64,000 nucleotides of DNA from Isoetes taiwanensis. Its lineage: Eukaryota > Streptophyta > Lycopodiopsida > Isoetales > Isoetaceae. The notes below the pieces were generated by a model. It was not told the DNA's origin. It did no database searches and saw only the letters and a list, made by a program, of their open reading frames with translations. Location: positions 15,699,563-15,763,562 of the forward strand of contig JAJEKV010000021.1 in the NCBI GenBank assembly GCA_021234155.1, written 5' to 3'. This document shows positions 44,874-56,799 of this stretch, in pieces. The number at the start of each line of letters is the position of its first letter. Positions within the stretch are counted from its first letter, which is position 1. The translations under genes and the position numbers were made by a program.

Positions 44874-47800
44874 CCCAGTTGCAGAAGTTGCAAGGCTTGC
44901 ATGAACGGCTTGGCATAACATCAAGATCCAGCGATACAAATAGATGGGCGGGCCAGAACCAAATTAGAATAGCGCTCACTGGTCGCCATCTGCCAGGCCC
45001 CACGCACTCTCCTATCCGCCTCTCCACCTTCAAAGAAAATCCAAATACTGCTTCTTACCAAAACCAGAATGCCAGTGTCATCTTTCTACGTATTTCCATA
45101 CGAATACGGAAAAAAACCTTGACAAATCTTAGGCTATAAAAATACGGTTCTTGATTGGGCACACATTATTAAGTTGGAAACTTAATAGGAAACTCTATAA
45201 GGTTTTTATTTAAAAAATAAATAAAATAAGTATGTCTACGTACATGTGTAAGATACATCGACACATATCTAAGATCCTCTTGCAGATGTGTAAGATTTAA
45301 TGACAAATTTTAAGATCCTTTGGCACATGGATAAGATTTCATGACAGAATATAAGATCATTGCATTAAAGAGAGCAGACCTAAAGTTTGAATTTGATGTG
45401 TATAATATAAGCTTTCTAAGCTTTAGGGTCGAGATACAGGATCCAACATCCCTGCTATGAATTTAAAGCAGAACTCAGGAAACAGAAAAAATTTCGAGAC
45501 ATTTCTGGTTTCAAGTTCCAAAATTTTTCTGGTTTTCATTGGTTTTTGTTTCTGGTTTCTGGAAGAGCTTTATTCCTTTTGATACCCATTATCTAAATCT
45601 CAGTAAACTCTCACTAATGCTTAGCTTCAACAGACCTTAGCTGATTTGAGAAAGCTTAGTCATGGTTCTTTGGATATGAATATGGAGTAGCTGCTATTAA
45701 CCAGCTGCATCAACAGATTCTTTTGGATGGCAGGGTGTATTGTTGATGACAAAACTGGAGTGATCATTTTCACTGCAAGAAATGAGAAAGAGAAACAATA
45801 TGAGTTGCAACCCAGTCGCAAAGTAGAGTGAAGAAACTAGATTTACTCGGCATACATATTCCATTTTGAAAAGCTTCATCCAAACAAGCCGAATTTAAAC
45901 TAGATTCATTCCGGATACCATTCGATTTGAAAAAAAAACTGATCGGGAACAATGAAAAAGCAATTTTGTCCGCTCAAATCAGCATTTGCATCTGCTCAAA
46001 TCCAACCCTGAAGCATTTCTATCGGCTCAAATTGAAAATGGGAAGAAACACACAGAATTATGAATAGAACACAAGAATTTGAAGCAATAAGTATGCGTCA
46101 AAGTTTGTATAAGCGTTGGATTTGGTTGCAGATATAGAAGGGCGGATGGACAACACAGGACGACAACAACAAGATGATGACCAAAAAGTTGATTGAAAAG
46201 ATGAAAAGGCAGGTTAAAGCTGGATTACTTTGTGATTCAAAGGAAATTGAATATATTTTGTTTTGAAACTATATTTAGTCTTCACATTGAAACCAAATTA
46301 AGGCCCTTTTTCCACGACATGGGTGTCCCATTTTCTAGCCAATTAGTTTTGGACATTTAAGCAAATAAGACTTTATAGTTTTTCGACCGACAGATATGAG
46401 ACATATCTTAAGCTCCTTCTGTACAAATATGATGTCGCTTTTTCCTTCGGAGGAAAGCCCCTGCCACAAAATACGACATCAAATGAGAGCTAATCGATTC
46501 AATTTATCTCCATGTTTTTATGGAGCTCTCAAAATACGACATTGTAGAGATTTTGCACAGTATTTCAGAGTAATCAGTAGCGAAATTGCTTGATATATCT
46601 CTTTTGGGGTCGATTTTAATTCAAAGCAGAGATTTTTAAACCCTAAAAACCATAACAATCAGAGATTTCATACCAAAAACAGTATTGATAGGGTTCATGG
46701 CCACTTGATTCTTGGCTGCACCAGATTTCTCAAAATGATTTCTCGAATTCTTGGCTTAGCGGACTTCCCCGGATGGGATTTTCATGGTCCAGGTTTGTTT
46801 GATTTTCTACAAATCGTGTTCTTGCTGTTCTTGGCAGCGCAGTGGAAAAACAAATATATAATGAGGTGTCTTTATATTAAAGACAAGGTCGCGTTAAAAG
46901 TAGTGGAAAAGGTTTATTTGAGACATGACGTGGACATGACATGGCGTCTTATATGCTGTATTGCATTGCGACAGCCATATTTTATGCCTGCCGTGGAAAA
47001 AAGGCCTAAGTTTCCTTGGAAGCATAACCCTGATTGTTGTAAACTTGCTCCACCACATCCTATTATTGCATCTAGCACTAATCCACTTAGAGTCCCTGAC
47101 TCCCCCATTAGTGCAAAAGCCTCAAGCTTATCTAATGCTTGTCGATATCATAACAACACAATAGCTTTATGGCAAGATAACTTCTGTGTAGCAAGAACTA
47201 AAACCAAATCTAATAACACAGTATTACAATCCGAATTGTTTCAGAGAAGAAGGCTGCTCTCCCTTCCTTTCATTGATTCCTTTTATAGTGAGTTGGGTTC
47301 TGTTCTGGCAGTGCCTGGCATCTGTCAGATATCCAAATTGGCCAAACCCCCAATCTCAGGTCAAAAGATGACTTGTTGGTAGCATCACCGCCCAACCCAG
47401 GCAGGTCTTCCATTGCAAAACTTAGGCAAAAGCTTTGAGCCTTGTTTAGTTCTATTCTATCCAATGGGATAGTGCCATGTCGCTATAACTTATTTATTAC
47501 TTTTTCGTACCAAACATTATTTTGTTTTGGCCCTTCTTTATCCATGTTATTATCCGTGTTCATAACATACCTCCATCCTTCAAATCCTTGGTTCCCAAGG
47601 ATGATAGAGGTTTGCTAAACCCATTCTCTGGATCACTCGGTCGAAAACCCGTTCCCTGGAACACCCTGTGATCATGGTTTTGTAACTCATTCTTTTGCAA
47701 ACGTCCTACTTGCCATCCCATTTGTGAATTCAATTCATGTTAACATGATCCCAACTAAATTTAGATAACGAGATTACCTTCTAATGAGTGTATTCCTTCC

Positions 47801-47980
47801 TTGGATCCTATTTCTCATGATGTTATGCCCTATCAACTTCCTATTATACCCACATAGGATCTAAATGCCTTTGCAAAGAAACATAAGATTAATGGAATAC
47901 ATCAATATTGAGGAACTGTCGCAATTGTACAACATATGTATCATGACTATCTTTTCACTACTGAGTCCTTGGCTCTGCTC
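44874..47980. other. Gene-free stretch
   Basis: The continuation of the interrupted LINE ORF2 would be expected at the start, but I do not find it. The longest frame (46705-47382, plus, 225 codons) has no motif and overlaps other frames of similar quality, so I do not call it a gene. Confidence 0.45.
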
Positions 47981-47989
47981 AACACTTCC

Positions 47990-49480
47990 CAAGTGCTGAG
48001 GACAGTATGATTCTTTTTGTGCTAATGCTAGTATTCTGCGAGAATATACAGTTCCTCATACACCATAACATAATGGAGTTATTGAATGTAAAAACAGAAC
48101 CATTTTAAATGCTATTCGAAGTATGTTACTTCATTCTGGATTGGATATCAAGTTTTGGGTTGAAGCAACAAGTACATCAGTTTATGTTCAAAATTGTATA
48201 TCTTCTTCTTCTATTAATGGTTTTACACCATTTGAGGTATGACATGGCAAAAAACCTACAGTTGAACATTTTAAAGTATTTGGATCACAGGCTTATGCTT
48301 ATATTCCAAAGGAGAAACAGACTAAGTCACAGCCAGTTGCTCAAAAGGTTGTCTTTTTAGGTTATGCTGATAATGCACCTGCCTATTGACTATTTGATTT
48401 GGTTTCTGGGAAAGTTGTGTTATGGCGCTATAGAGATACTGTTGTATGTTATGATCCAATCTCCTTCACAGTCTAATGGTCATGATGTTCTACCAAACTT
48501 TCGTGAGCAGATATTTTCAATGAGAGTGATACTGAGAAATTACCTTCAGATCAATCTTTAAATCCTGTTATTTCGACTTTATCTGCTATTTCGGGTTTAC
48601 CTGATATGTTGGAGAAGAGTATGATGATTTATCTGATCAATTACATGAGAATATTATTGCACTAGATGATCATCATACTATATGACCTAAAGACCATTCT
48701 ACACAATCTTTTGAAGTTAGTAAGAATTTCATGATACCCATATTACTAGATAGCATCTTGCGGTTACTTTGTGTGACTATTATACTTTTGTGTCTGTTAT
48801 TGAGCCCGTTATTATTCATGATGCTCTAAGCTCTGATGAGCGTGAACATTGGCAATAAGCAATAGATGCTGAATATCATTCTTTGATAAGCAAAGGCGGA
48901 TGGGATTTAATATCTCTTCCTTTTGATCGTAAAGCTATAAAATATAAGTGGGTTTTTCGAGTTAAGACTAAAACAGATGGTACTTTTGACAGATTCAAAG
49001 TATGGTTGATTGTGAAAGGTTTTTCTCAAATTGCTGGAGTTGATTATCATGAAACATTCTCGCCTGTAGTGCGTCTTGCAGCTGTGCGTGCTTTGTTAGC
49101 ATTTGTAGTCAATCATAATTTCTATATTCATCAAATGGATGTTAAAATGACATTTCTAAATAAAGATCTTACAGAAGTTATTTATATGGCATAACCTGAT
49201 GGTTATAATGGTACAGGTCAAGCAAATTTGGTTTACAAATTAAACAAAGCTCTATATGATCTAAAATAAGCATCACGTGCTTTGTATAAGAAGATGCATG
49301 TATTTCTTATTTCTGATGGTTACTTATCCACCACTGCTGATTCAAAGCTTTATTATAAAAAGGTTGGTGCTGCCTTCACCTTCATTGCACTTTATGTTGA
49401 TGACTTTATAGTATCGAACGATCTTCCTTTTCTTAATAAGTGCAAAGACCAATCTTGGAGCTGCATTTGATATAGTTGAT
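47990..49480 (+). pseudogene. Ty1/copia pol fragment: integrase to RT
   Basis: The integrase end is seen as HNGVIECKNRTILNAI (about 48071-48118), FWVEATSTSVYVQNC and FTPFEVWHG-like text with a stop at the W, then KVFGSQAYAYIPKEKQ and KVVFLGYAD. The reverse transcriptase follows: AIKYKWVFRVKTKTDGTFDR, YHETFSPVVRLAAVRALLAF, MDVKMTFLNKDLTEVIYMA-stop and LYVDDFIV (the catalytic VDD box, about 49393-49416). It stops at about 49470. Several TGG/CAG-to-stop changes and frameshifts make it dead. RNase H and LTRs are not seen. Confidence 0.88.
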
Positions 49481-50780
49481 CTGACTCTATCAAATCTTGT
49501 CTGTGACGAGCCTGCCGAGGGAAGATCCTCTTGCACAGTTGAAATGACACACTCAAAACTCAATGAGCAAATACTTATGATCTCAATTTAATCATTCTCC
49601 AAAAGCTTCAATCTACTGGAAAGCATGCTTCATGCGGTCTCGGTCATCGGTCTCTTCCCAACGCATATTCTCTGCTTCAGCATGTAAATGCCCAATCATA
49701 TGGGTCTTTTGGTCGTGCTTCTCAATGAGAGCATGCTACAAATCGTGGCTATTCTCTGGCTAGAACTCATCAAGGATAGAATCAGCTAAAGAGAGCCCGA
49801 TATATGCCATTGCCTTGTCATCTCAGCGCTGCCAAGCATGCAAATCAGAAATATTCTTGGCATCTGGTGCAGGTTCTTGGCCATTGACATTCCTCAAACT
49901 CCTTCAGCCTTAAGAATGAGAGTCATTCTGCTCTTCCATTGCTGAAAACCTGTGCGTGCTCTTGCAAGTACTAAACCACATGCCCACATCAAAACTCATA
50001 TATTTACATGAAAATATAAATGCACAAAACACAAAACTTATTTCAAACACTAGTTCATGGCTAGCCCAGACTGCACATGCAAGCACAATTTCATTATATA
50101 TGGACTTTCCTCAAGTCCATATATATCTCAAATGGTAGCTACTGTCTAGAATACGGGGTTCTTAGGAGCAAAACAATGGAATATGTTAGACTGATTCCAT
50201 TCTGAGGCGGCAAAAGTAGGCGAACCCAGAGCCTTCAAATGCGGCGGTTTGTGATATGATCATATCCACGACATTGCGTTTTGTGCACAATGAAATAAAG
50301 TACAACATTAAGATAGTAAAACTTTATACAAATTCATTGAGACACCATATAATCTCATATAGCAATTGAAAGTAGAGCTAATCATTTGGCAATATTAAAG
50401 CTTCGAATATCTAGTCGCACATCATCTGACTGCGATTCCTCATCAGCTAGAACACTTTTCTAGGCAGGCTTTTCGCATCTGGGCTTTTTTTGGGATTAAT
50501 GATCCTGCAATTATCCATGTAAATGTTAATGTCAAAGGAGATTATCAGTCAAAGGAAAAGGAAAAGGGCCAAGCAATAATGAAATTAGGCGCCTGCCCTA
50601 TTTAACGACTAGCATATGGTGTTATGGAAGTGTGATCTTAATGGGGCAATATGCATATTTGCAAAACAATTCATTTAGCTAAGAAAAAACTCTTGCATAA
50701 TTCAACGTCCAAGATTGATTAAAAAATAATCCAATGGCTACAACTCTTTAATAGGTAAAACCCTAATAAAACCCTAATAG
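49481..50780. other. No gene seen
   Basis: No recognisable gene or element. Scattered short frames only. Confidence 0.4.
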
Positions 50781-50809
50781 TACCTCACAGCTTCGAGCTA
50801 TGGCAGCCG

Positions 50810-51600
50810 AGCATCACGATGCGGCGGCCAACTCAGGTATGGCGGTCAAGCTTCAAGCTTCAGAGGCGGGCCGAGAAAGCAAGCTTCAAGCTGCAGGGGC
50901 GGGCCGAGCTACAGGGGCTCTGCAAACAGAAAGAAGAAGTTCGCACAGAAGGAGGAGGATATACTGTTAAGCTAGGATTCAAAGCTAGAGCAACGAAGTT
51001 TCTTCTTTTGGTTTGATCACAGAACAGAGTGCCGGATCTACTGCCGGATCACAGAACAGAGTGACGCTGATGCTACTACAGTTTGAGCTTGATTGGCTGT
51101 GTCTAAAGACATCTTCAAATCATAAAGCAAACAGGCCGGATCTAGGAATTTCGAGTACAATCCCACCAAGCTATTTGCAAGCTCTCAGATCCAACCCTTC
51201 TCGTCTTCTGCTGCATCGGGACCATCCGCTCTTGCTATAGTTGGTGAAAGCAGAAAAAAACTTGAAGAAATCCTCCAAATTTTGAGAGAGATCTGCTGTC
51301 TTTCTCAAGAGGATGTAAAGGAGCAGCATTAGATTGGAGATCGTTAGGCCACATTTCTGGAGCTTCTGGAATATTTGAGCTTATCTCTGATTCCTATGGC
51401 AGCTTTTGAAATATTTAAGCAAAGCTATGATTCCTGTGGCAGCTTCTGGAGAACTAAAAGTACCAATCCAATCCAGACACGGACCCCTTTCTAAAATCAA
51501 AAATCTCTGCAGCCCACATTCAAACAGGATACGCTTCCTTCTTCTAGGGAAAACGCTTCCTTCTTCCAGGGAAAACAGAATCGTTTTAGAATTACAAGGT
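50810..51600. repeat. Small tandem duplications
   Basis: Local copies include GGCGGGCCGAG with CAAGCTTCAAGCT (50848-50915), ATCACAGAACAGAGTG (51017 and 51049) and AAAACGCTTCCTTCTTC (about 51527 and 51549). No coding motif. Confidence 0.55.
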
Positions 51601-51645
51601 CGTCAAGTAGGTAAGAAGTTTGCTCAGAGCAAATCCAGTCACAGC

Positions 51646-52240
51646 AAATTGGGCGCCCGCCAGATTTGTCTACTCAGAGCAAATCGAGACACAGCCCAAT
51701 CTGCAAATTGGGCGCCCGCCAGATTTGTGTACGAGGAATCAATTTAGTCACACTGGCCAAAACGAAATGGGACTGGAAATTAGGCTTAGATCTCTAATAG
51801 AAGAAAAAATGCGCATAGAAGAAAAAATGCGCATGGACAGGAAATTGGGCGCCGCCCAATTTAGATCTGTAATAGAAGGAAAAAGGCGTTTGGAGGCAGA
51901 GAAGAAATGGCAAATTGTGCAGTAATATTGGGGCAAAGAGGAAATGGGGCGGGCAATGGAATGAAAATGTGCATGGAATAATATTGCCGCATCTAGATGT
52001 CCAGCAGGAAGAAAAATGTGCATCTAATGTCCACTAGAAAGAAAAATCTGCATGGAATATTGGGGAAAAGACCAATGTCAAAGACGAAATTGAGCGCCCG
52101 CCCAATTTAGATGTCCAGTAGAAAAAGATAGAAAGAAAAATATGCATGGAATATTGGGGTAAAGAAATTGGGCGCCCGCCCAATTTAGATGTCCAGTAGA
52201 AAGATAGAAAGAAAAATATGCATGGAATATTGGGGTAAAG
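51646..52240. repeat. GC-centred dyad repeats, forward group
   Basis: Arms AAATTGGGCG and CGCCCAATTT face each other across one or two C bases at 51842-51862 and 52165-52186, with one mismatch at 52087-52108. Half-dyads (AAATTGGGCGCCCGCC) occur at 51646 and 51705, 59 bp apart. Around the two last dyads a 78-bp unit (dyad, GATGTCCAGTAGAAA, GCATGGAATATTGGGG) is repeated in tandem at 52087 and 52165. Confidence 0.85.
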
Positions 52241-52778
52241 ACAAATGGGGCAGGCTCGAGTAGAAAAAAAAATCGCATTGCATATAATAAGTATATAAGG
52301 CAAATTTTGGTGGAGCTAGTCATGTAATACAACCCCCTTCGAATGACAACCCAAAACAATGGAAGTTAAAGAGGGTTCCAAATTAGGCAACCACCTTTCA
52401 CTGACAACCCAATGCAATATTAAGTGAAAATGAGCATATAAAAGCATGCACAAAGAACAAACTATACAAGTAAAAACACTAACAAAGGAGATATGTGGGC
52501 ATATAAAGCAAGCAGAGAGAACAAAAACAGTAATATGGAGGATATGCTAACCTTTGATGGCATTGAACATGCAAAAACACCTCAAAAAGTTTCATGGAAC
52601 ATGCAAAAGCACCTCAAAAGGTCCTCTAGAAGATGGGCGCCTTCATGGAGGAGCAGATGAGGAGGAGCACGAGGAGGTCGCATGCATGAAGGACAAGTGG
52701 CATGCTCATAAGGAAAGGTCCGAGTTGGTGGGCCCATAATGCATCACATAGTAAACCTTAAAATTCAAAATAAAGTTG

Positions 52779-52869
52779 CCACGTGGACCATTCACGTGGT
52801 TGTTGAGATTCAAAATTCAAATTCAAATTTCCCCCCAACTCAATAATGCTACGTGGACCATTCACGTGG
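52779..52869. promoter_or_regulatory. Duplicated paired G-boxes
   Basis: CACGTG at 52780-52785 and 52793-52798, in the inverted arrangement CCACGTG-7 bases-CACGTGG, and again 70 bp further: TACGTG at 52850-52855 and CACGTG at 52863-52868. No gene start lies nearby, so these may be promoter parts of a decayed element. Confidence 0.5.
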
Positions 52870-53394
52870 TTTTTGAAATTCAAATCTTCCCCCTCGTCTC
52901 AATATTGCCAAGCACGAGCTACTATTTTGAGCGTCTTGCCACCCGTCATTGCCGCTCTCGACCAAACTCTTTGCCTCTAAGATATATTTTGATTTTCTTA
53001 CTAGCATGTCGGATGCGCTAGTGTAATGCGCTGCTACTTTCATGGCTTTCAATTCTAGAGTATGTAATGTCTAATAGAGCATTGATCTCCTTTAGTACAC
53101 ATTTTTCTCTTTGGTTGAGTATTGCAGCATGCATTACCACACTGATGATGAGGTGATGAGACACACTCTTAGGCTTCAAGGTGAGGTATGAGCTTTTGTT
53201 GTTAACATCACATAGTCAGTTCTAGTAGGGTCTAAATTAAGGATGTGTAATGCATGTTTATCAATAATTTGTCATGCTACTAGCTTGGCTTAGACGTAGG
53301 GCTTGTCAATGACTAGGTAGAGTAAGCATAGAGTTAATCGTGCTGCATGAGAAGTCACAAGTTTTCCTTGTACAATGTGGCAGGGGCCCAATCT

Positions 53395-53680
53395 AGTGCG
53401 CCCAAATGGGGCGGGCGCCCAGTTTGGAGCAATTAAATAGGGCGAGCGCCCAATTTGCTGGCCAAAAAGAGAGAGAGAGACCAAAAAAAAAAAAAAAGGG
53501 CCATCAAATTGGGCGGGCGCCCAATTTGAGCATGCGAGCCAACTCGAGCAGCATTTTTTTTTTTACCGGGCGCCCAATTTGAGAAGCAGGCTCCCTTTTT
53601 TTTTTTTTTTTTAAACCAAGTTTTGATATAATTTTTGGATGTGTTTTGTGCTTGGAAATAAGGCGGACGCCCAATTTGAT
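53395..53680. repeat. GC-centred dyad repeats, reverse group
   Basis: GGGCGGGCGCCC and variants (53413, 53511, 53568, 53663) each followed by AATTTG or AGTTTG. The full dyad at 53506-53527 has arms AAATTGGGCG and CGCCCAATTT across GG, the reverse complement of the CC-centred form at 52165. Two A or T runs interrupt the region. Confidence 0.8.
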
Positions 53681-53699
53681 CTGATATATCTTTCACTAT

Positions 53700-54000
53700 T
53701 TTGCAGAGCTTATTGAAAAATGGACGTATGATTTTAAAACGGTTTCTTACTAGGACAAGTCACATCCACCTCAGTAAGTCCCAATTTGCTCGTGTTGTTA
53801 AAGAGGTGTTTGAAGTGCAGACACTCTAGGAGAGGCTAATTGCTCATTTATCCTCTGGATTAACATGATATGCATGAAATAGATTCAAGCCAACACTCTC
53901 GAACCGCGGGTAGAAGATAGTAACGGGCCACCAACATTAATCAGGTATAGTTTAATTCATTTAGAATGTGAACTAATCTTGTGGCGCCATACCTGAAGGA
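53700..54000. other. No gene seen
   Basis: AT-rich spacer, no motif. Confidence 0.4.
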
Positions 54001-54003
54001 AGA

Positions 54004-54103
54004 GTGTCATATACTTTACGGAGTCGGATGTGTGACTAGTTTTTAGGATTGAAGTGTCATATACTTTACGGAGTCGGATGTGTGACTAGTTTTTAGGATT
54101 GAA
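54004..54103 (+). repeat. 50-bp perfect tandem duplication
   Basis: The unit beginning GTGTCATATACTTTACGGAG starts at 54004 and at 54054, and the two copies look identical. Recent slippage or template switching. Confidence 0.9.
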
Positions 54104-54637
54104 GACACGTAACAGAAGGGTGCTTGACTATTTCATTATATATGGACTATTGCAATGTCAAAGCCATATGTGCCACCTTGGGCTGCACTTTGGCCCCATC
54201 TATTCTTAGGATGCTGGCGAACTTGTGGTTAAAGGTCCAAAACCCACATTTTACTTGTTGCTTTCTACACCGACCACCCTGGCACAAAACGTACTAAGTA
54301 GGTCTCTAGTCCAGATAGGAATTGAGAATCGAATTGAGTTGATATATGAAAGTTATCTTGAAAGATTTCCTATCATAATGAAAGGCTACTAAGTTAAACT
54401 CTAAAGTCCGACCTCTCGAGGTGCCAACATTATGCCTGATTACTGAAAAATTACAGAACAGATGAGAACAATGGGACTACTCAAAGGGAAATAAGCCAAA
54501 ACAGTTGTGAACAATTTTGTATATCATGGTATTCATCAGAGGATGTAAAACACTTAAAACTCTGATAACTGCACTCATTGAAACTTATCAACCAGATTTT
54601 AACAACTGGATGTGGCCTTGGCATTATAGCAAGCATC
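54104..54637. other. Sequence downstream of PSRP1
   Basis: Should hold the PSRP1 3' UTR near its right edge. No classical AATAAA is obvious close to the stop codon on the minus strand. Confidence 0.4.
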
Positions 54638-56288
54638 CTAGCTTTTCTTGCCTTTAGCTGTTCCATTCTCTGTTTTCTCCCAGGGTTCATCATTGCGTGG
54701 CACAATTATTCCATAGCCAGCATGACGCCTTTTGTACAAGATGTTGATCTCTCCTAGAGATTTTCAGAAAAAATGTTAGTGTCTCTAAAGAACAGATATG
54801 TGTTTCAAATTGCTTTACTATCTTACCGCTGTCGGCATTGCGAAAAGCATAAAAGTCATGGCCAACGTTAACCAGCTGGTCCATAGCTTGCTCTGGTGTC
54901 ATTGGTATCATTTCAAAATATTTGACCCGGAAAATCTGCAATAAATTAGCTCATGAGAAAAACATTCTTTTCAATCAACTTTAATCAGAGATTACTCCCG
55001 CCCTTAAATTCAACAATGTGAACACTATGATTGCTGGTGGAAAGTAGAGCACTTCTTGTGATCATGATTGTTTTGACCATGTTCCATCTGTGTTCTTAAC
55101 ATTCAGAATCTTCAAGTTGGGATTTTCTATAAGGGTTACAAATTATTTATGGTATTATTAAGAATTCTGATCATGAGAAAAAAAAACCATTTTGACCCAC
55201 TGCTACAACAGGCTACTTATCCTAGTGTATTTTGTAAGCCTTTAAGGCTGAAGTATAAAAAAATGGGCTAACAAGGAAAAAAACAGTTAAAAAGAAAAAT
55301 CATAAAGATCCATGCCTAAGCATATGCTGACCGCTTTGCAAATGAAGTACTAAATTGGGCTTGAACAACAATGCAAAGGTAGTTTCACTTACTTCCTCTG
55401 GTAAGTCTTCTGGTTTTCTCGCTAATATCGGGTCTAGGTCAACTGTCTCTGATGGAAGCAGTTCTCCAAGTCGTTGCACATGACGTGTATGCTGTTTAAC
55501 ATCCTTTTCTTTAATCTTTCGAAGTTTTCGAATTATAACGTCCGATACCAAATCAATACTAGCGTACATGGTTTCTGCTTCTTCTTCTGCTCTAACCACC
55601 CCATGTTTCTTTGTGAACATTGTCACCTAACAGAAAAATTAAGAAACAATTAACTTCAAGTTCTCTTTAACAACTGGAACTCCAGTACCTACCTCACATC
55701 TATGAAGCCTTGCACCTTTCCCAGTTTCTCCACCCCGGACAGATAGCCGAACATCAACTTCTCTAACCAAGTTAGTATGGTTATGAACAGCATGCCCTAC
55801 TTTCTCTTCCACGTAATTCTTGATTGAGTCTGTCAACTGCAAAAGTCATTCTCAGATGCTACCAACATCCTTGAACCTACAAATAGAATACCAGAACAAA
55901 ATGATGCATAACAGCATAAGATACTTGGAGGTAATCTGAGACAACATTAACAGTTATATAAAGAAATAGTGCATACATCCATCTATAGTAAGCTCACCTC
56001 CAAATTCTTGCCTTGTGTGACCAATCTCACCGAGGCCAGTGCTCCGCTCCAGGCCATGCAGGTAGCAACCCTGCCTTTCTGTGATTGTGGATGAGCTAGT
56101 ACATGGAAAGAGGGATCTATGATTTTCTGGCCATGCAGACTAGAATTCATGCCACATAGGAGCACATCCAATTTGGCAAAGGAGCTCTGCAGAAAGGTTC
56201 TGGCAAACACTTGAGATCTTCCATCAGAAGCTGTGGAAGATGCAGGTAGTAATGCTGCATGAGATTGTAGAGAGATTGCCATGGCCAT
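54638..56288 (-). CDS. PSRP1: Chloroplast ribosome hibernation factor PSRP1 (long HPF/YfiA family)
   Basis: A complete five-exon gene: 56288-55998, 55836-55693, 55626-55393, 54935-54827 and 54753-54638 (stop TAG). All introns are GT-AG (161, 66, 457 and 73 bp) and the exons join without a frame break to 297 residues, close to the usual length of about 300. Residues 1 to about 75 are a Ser/Ala-rich, acid-poor transit peptide. Residues 92-200 form the ribosome-binding domain ([72 protein letters not shown]). A linker follows, then the C-terminal dimerisation domain from about 224 ([46 protein letters not shown]). In the family this protein sits in the decoding site of the small chloroplast subunit and holds 70S ribosomes inactive in the dark or under stress; despite its name it is not a structural ribosomal protein. 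The start is the first ATG after a TATA-like box; a second ATG lies six bases on. Splice sites are inferred from sequence and homology. Confidence 0.93.
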
Positions 56289-56324
56289 GTTCAATAACGC
56301 TCCCAATTCTTATATCTAAGGCTG

Positions 56325-56330
56325 TATATA
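56325..56330 (-). promoter_or_regulatory. TATA-like box of PSRP1
   Basis: TATATA (in ACTATATACAG on the minus strand), 37 bp upstream of the ATG at 56288. If used, the 5' leader would be only about 5-15 bases, which favours this ATG over upstream non-ATG codons. A longer leader from another start site is possible. Confidence 0.4.
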
Positions 56331-56588
56331 GTTTTAGGTCTCTGTAATTCAAGGCAAACCCATTGCAACCACTGTTTAGCTAAAGAGGACCAATGACACA
56401 GAGGAAATTGTATTGAAGCACAAAAATCTTACATGCATAAAATTTTTATCTCCTCCAATCGTCTGGATCATGAAATGCGAAACACCTTGTGGATGCTGTA
56501 TCACAGTACCGGATGATCTTGATTACCGCACAGGGTGGTCCTTATCCAACTAAGGCGACATGGCCACATGCCTTATCCACTTGCGTGA

Positions 56589-56594
56589 GATAAG
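56589..56594 (+). promoter_or_regulatory. I-box (GATAAG)
   Basis: GATAAG within GAGATAAGATATT, with a second one on the other strand (CTTATC at about 56571), 280-300 bp upstream of PSRP1. GATAA boxes are common in light-regulated nuclear genes for plastid proteins. Suggestive only. Confidence 0.35.
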
Positions 56595-56752
56595 ATATTT
56601 GTATGTTTAATGATTTGGTTTAAATTTTATAACACAATTAGGGTAGGGTAGCCCCGCCAAAGGCCGCTCAAACATTTGGGTCATCTAATGTTTTAATGTT
56701 TAGCAGGGTTGCCTAACCCCCCCTGCCCACTTTCCTGCATTCTTAGCTATGC

Positions 56753-56772
56753 CACGTGTCGTGCCACGTCAG
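56753..56772 (+). promoter_or_regulatory. G-box and TGACGTGG-type site upstream of PSRP1
   Basis: CACGTG at 56753-56758 followed by CCACGTCAGC (TGACGTGG on the minus strand), about 470 bp upstream of the start codon. Both are bZIP-type sites. Confidence 0.4.
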
Positions 56773-56799
56773 CTATATTCATTTTGAGCCGTCCGATTC

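Noticed and set aside
46705-47382. 225-codon plus-strand frame
   Set aside because: No motif or clear domain structure, competing frames of similar quality on both strands, and no promoter or splice context. Treated as chance.
51646-53680. CRISPR array
   Set aside because: The dyad units are irregularly spaced, the text between them is itself repeated, and this is a plant nuclear context.
56289-56306. Longer PSRP1 start six codons upstream
   Set aside because: That position is TTG, not ATG. The first ATG in frame is at 56288.
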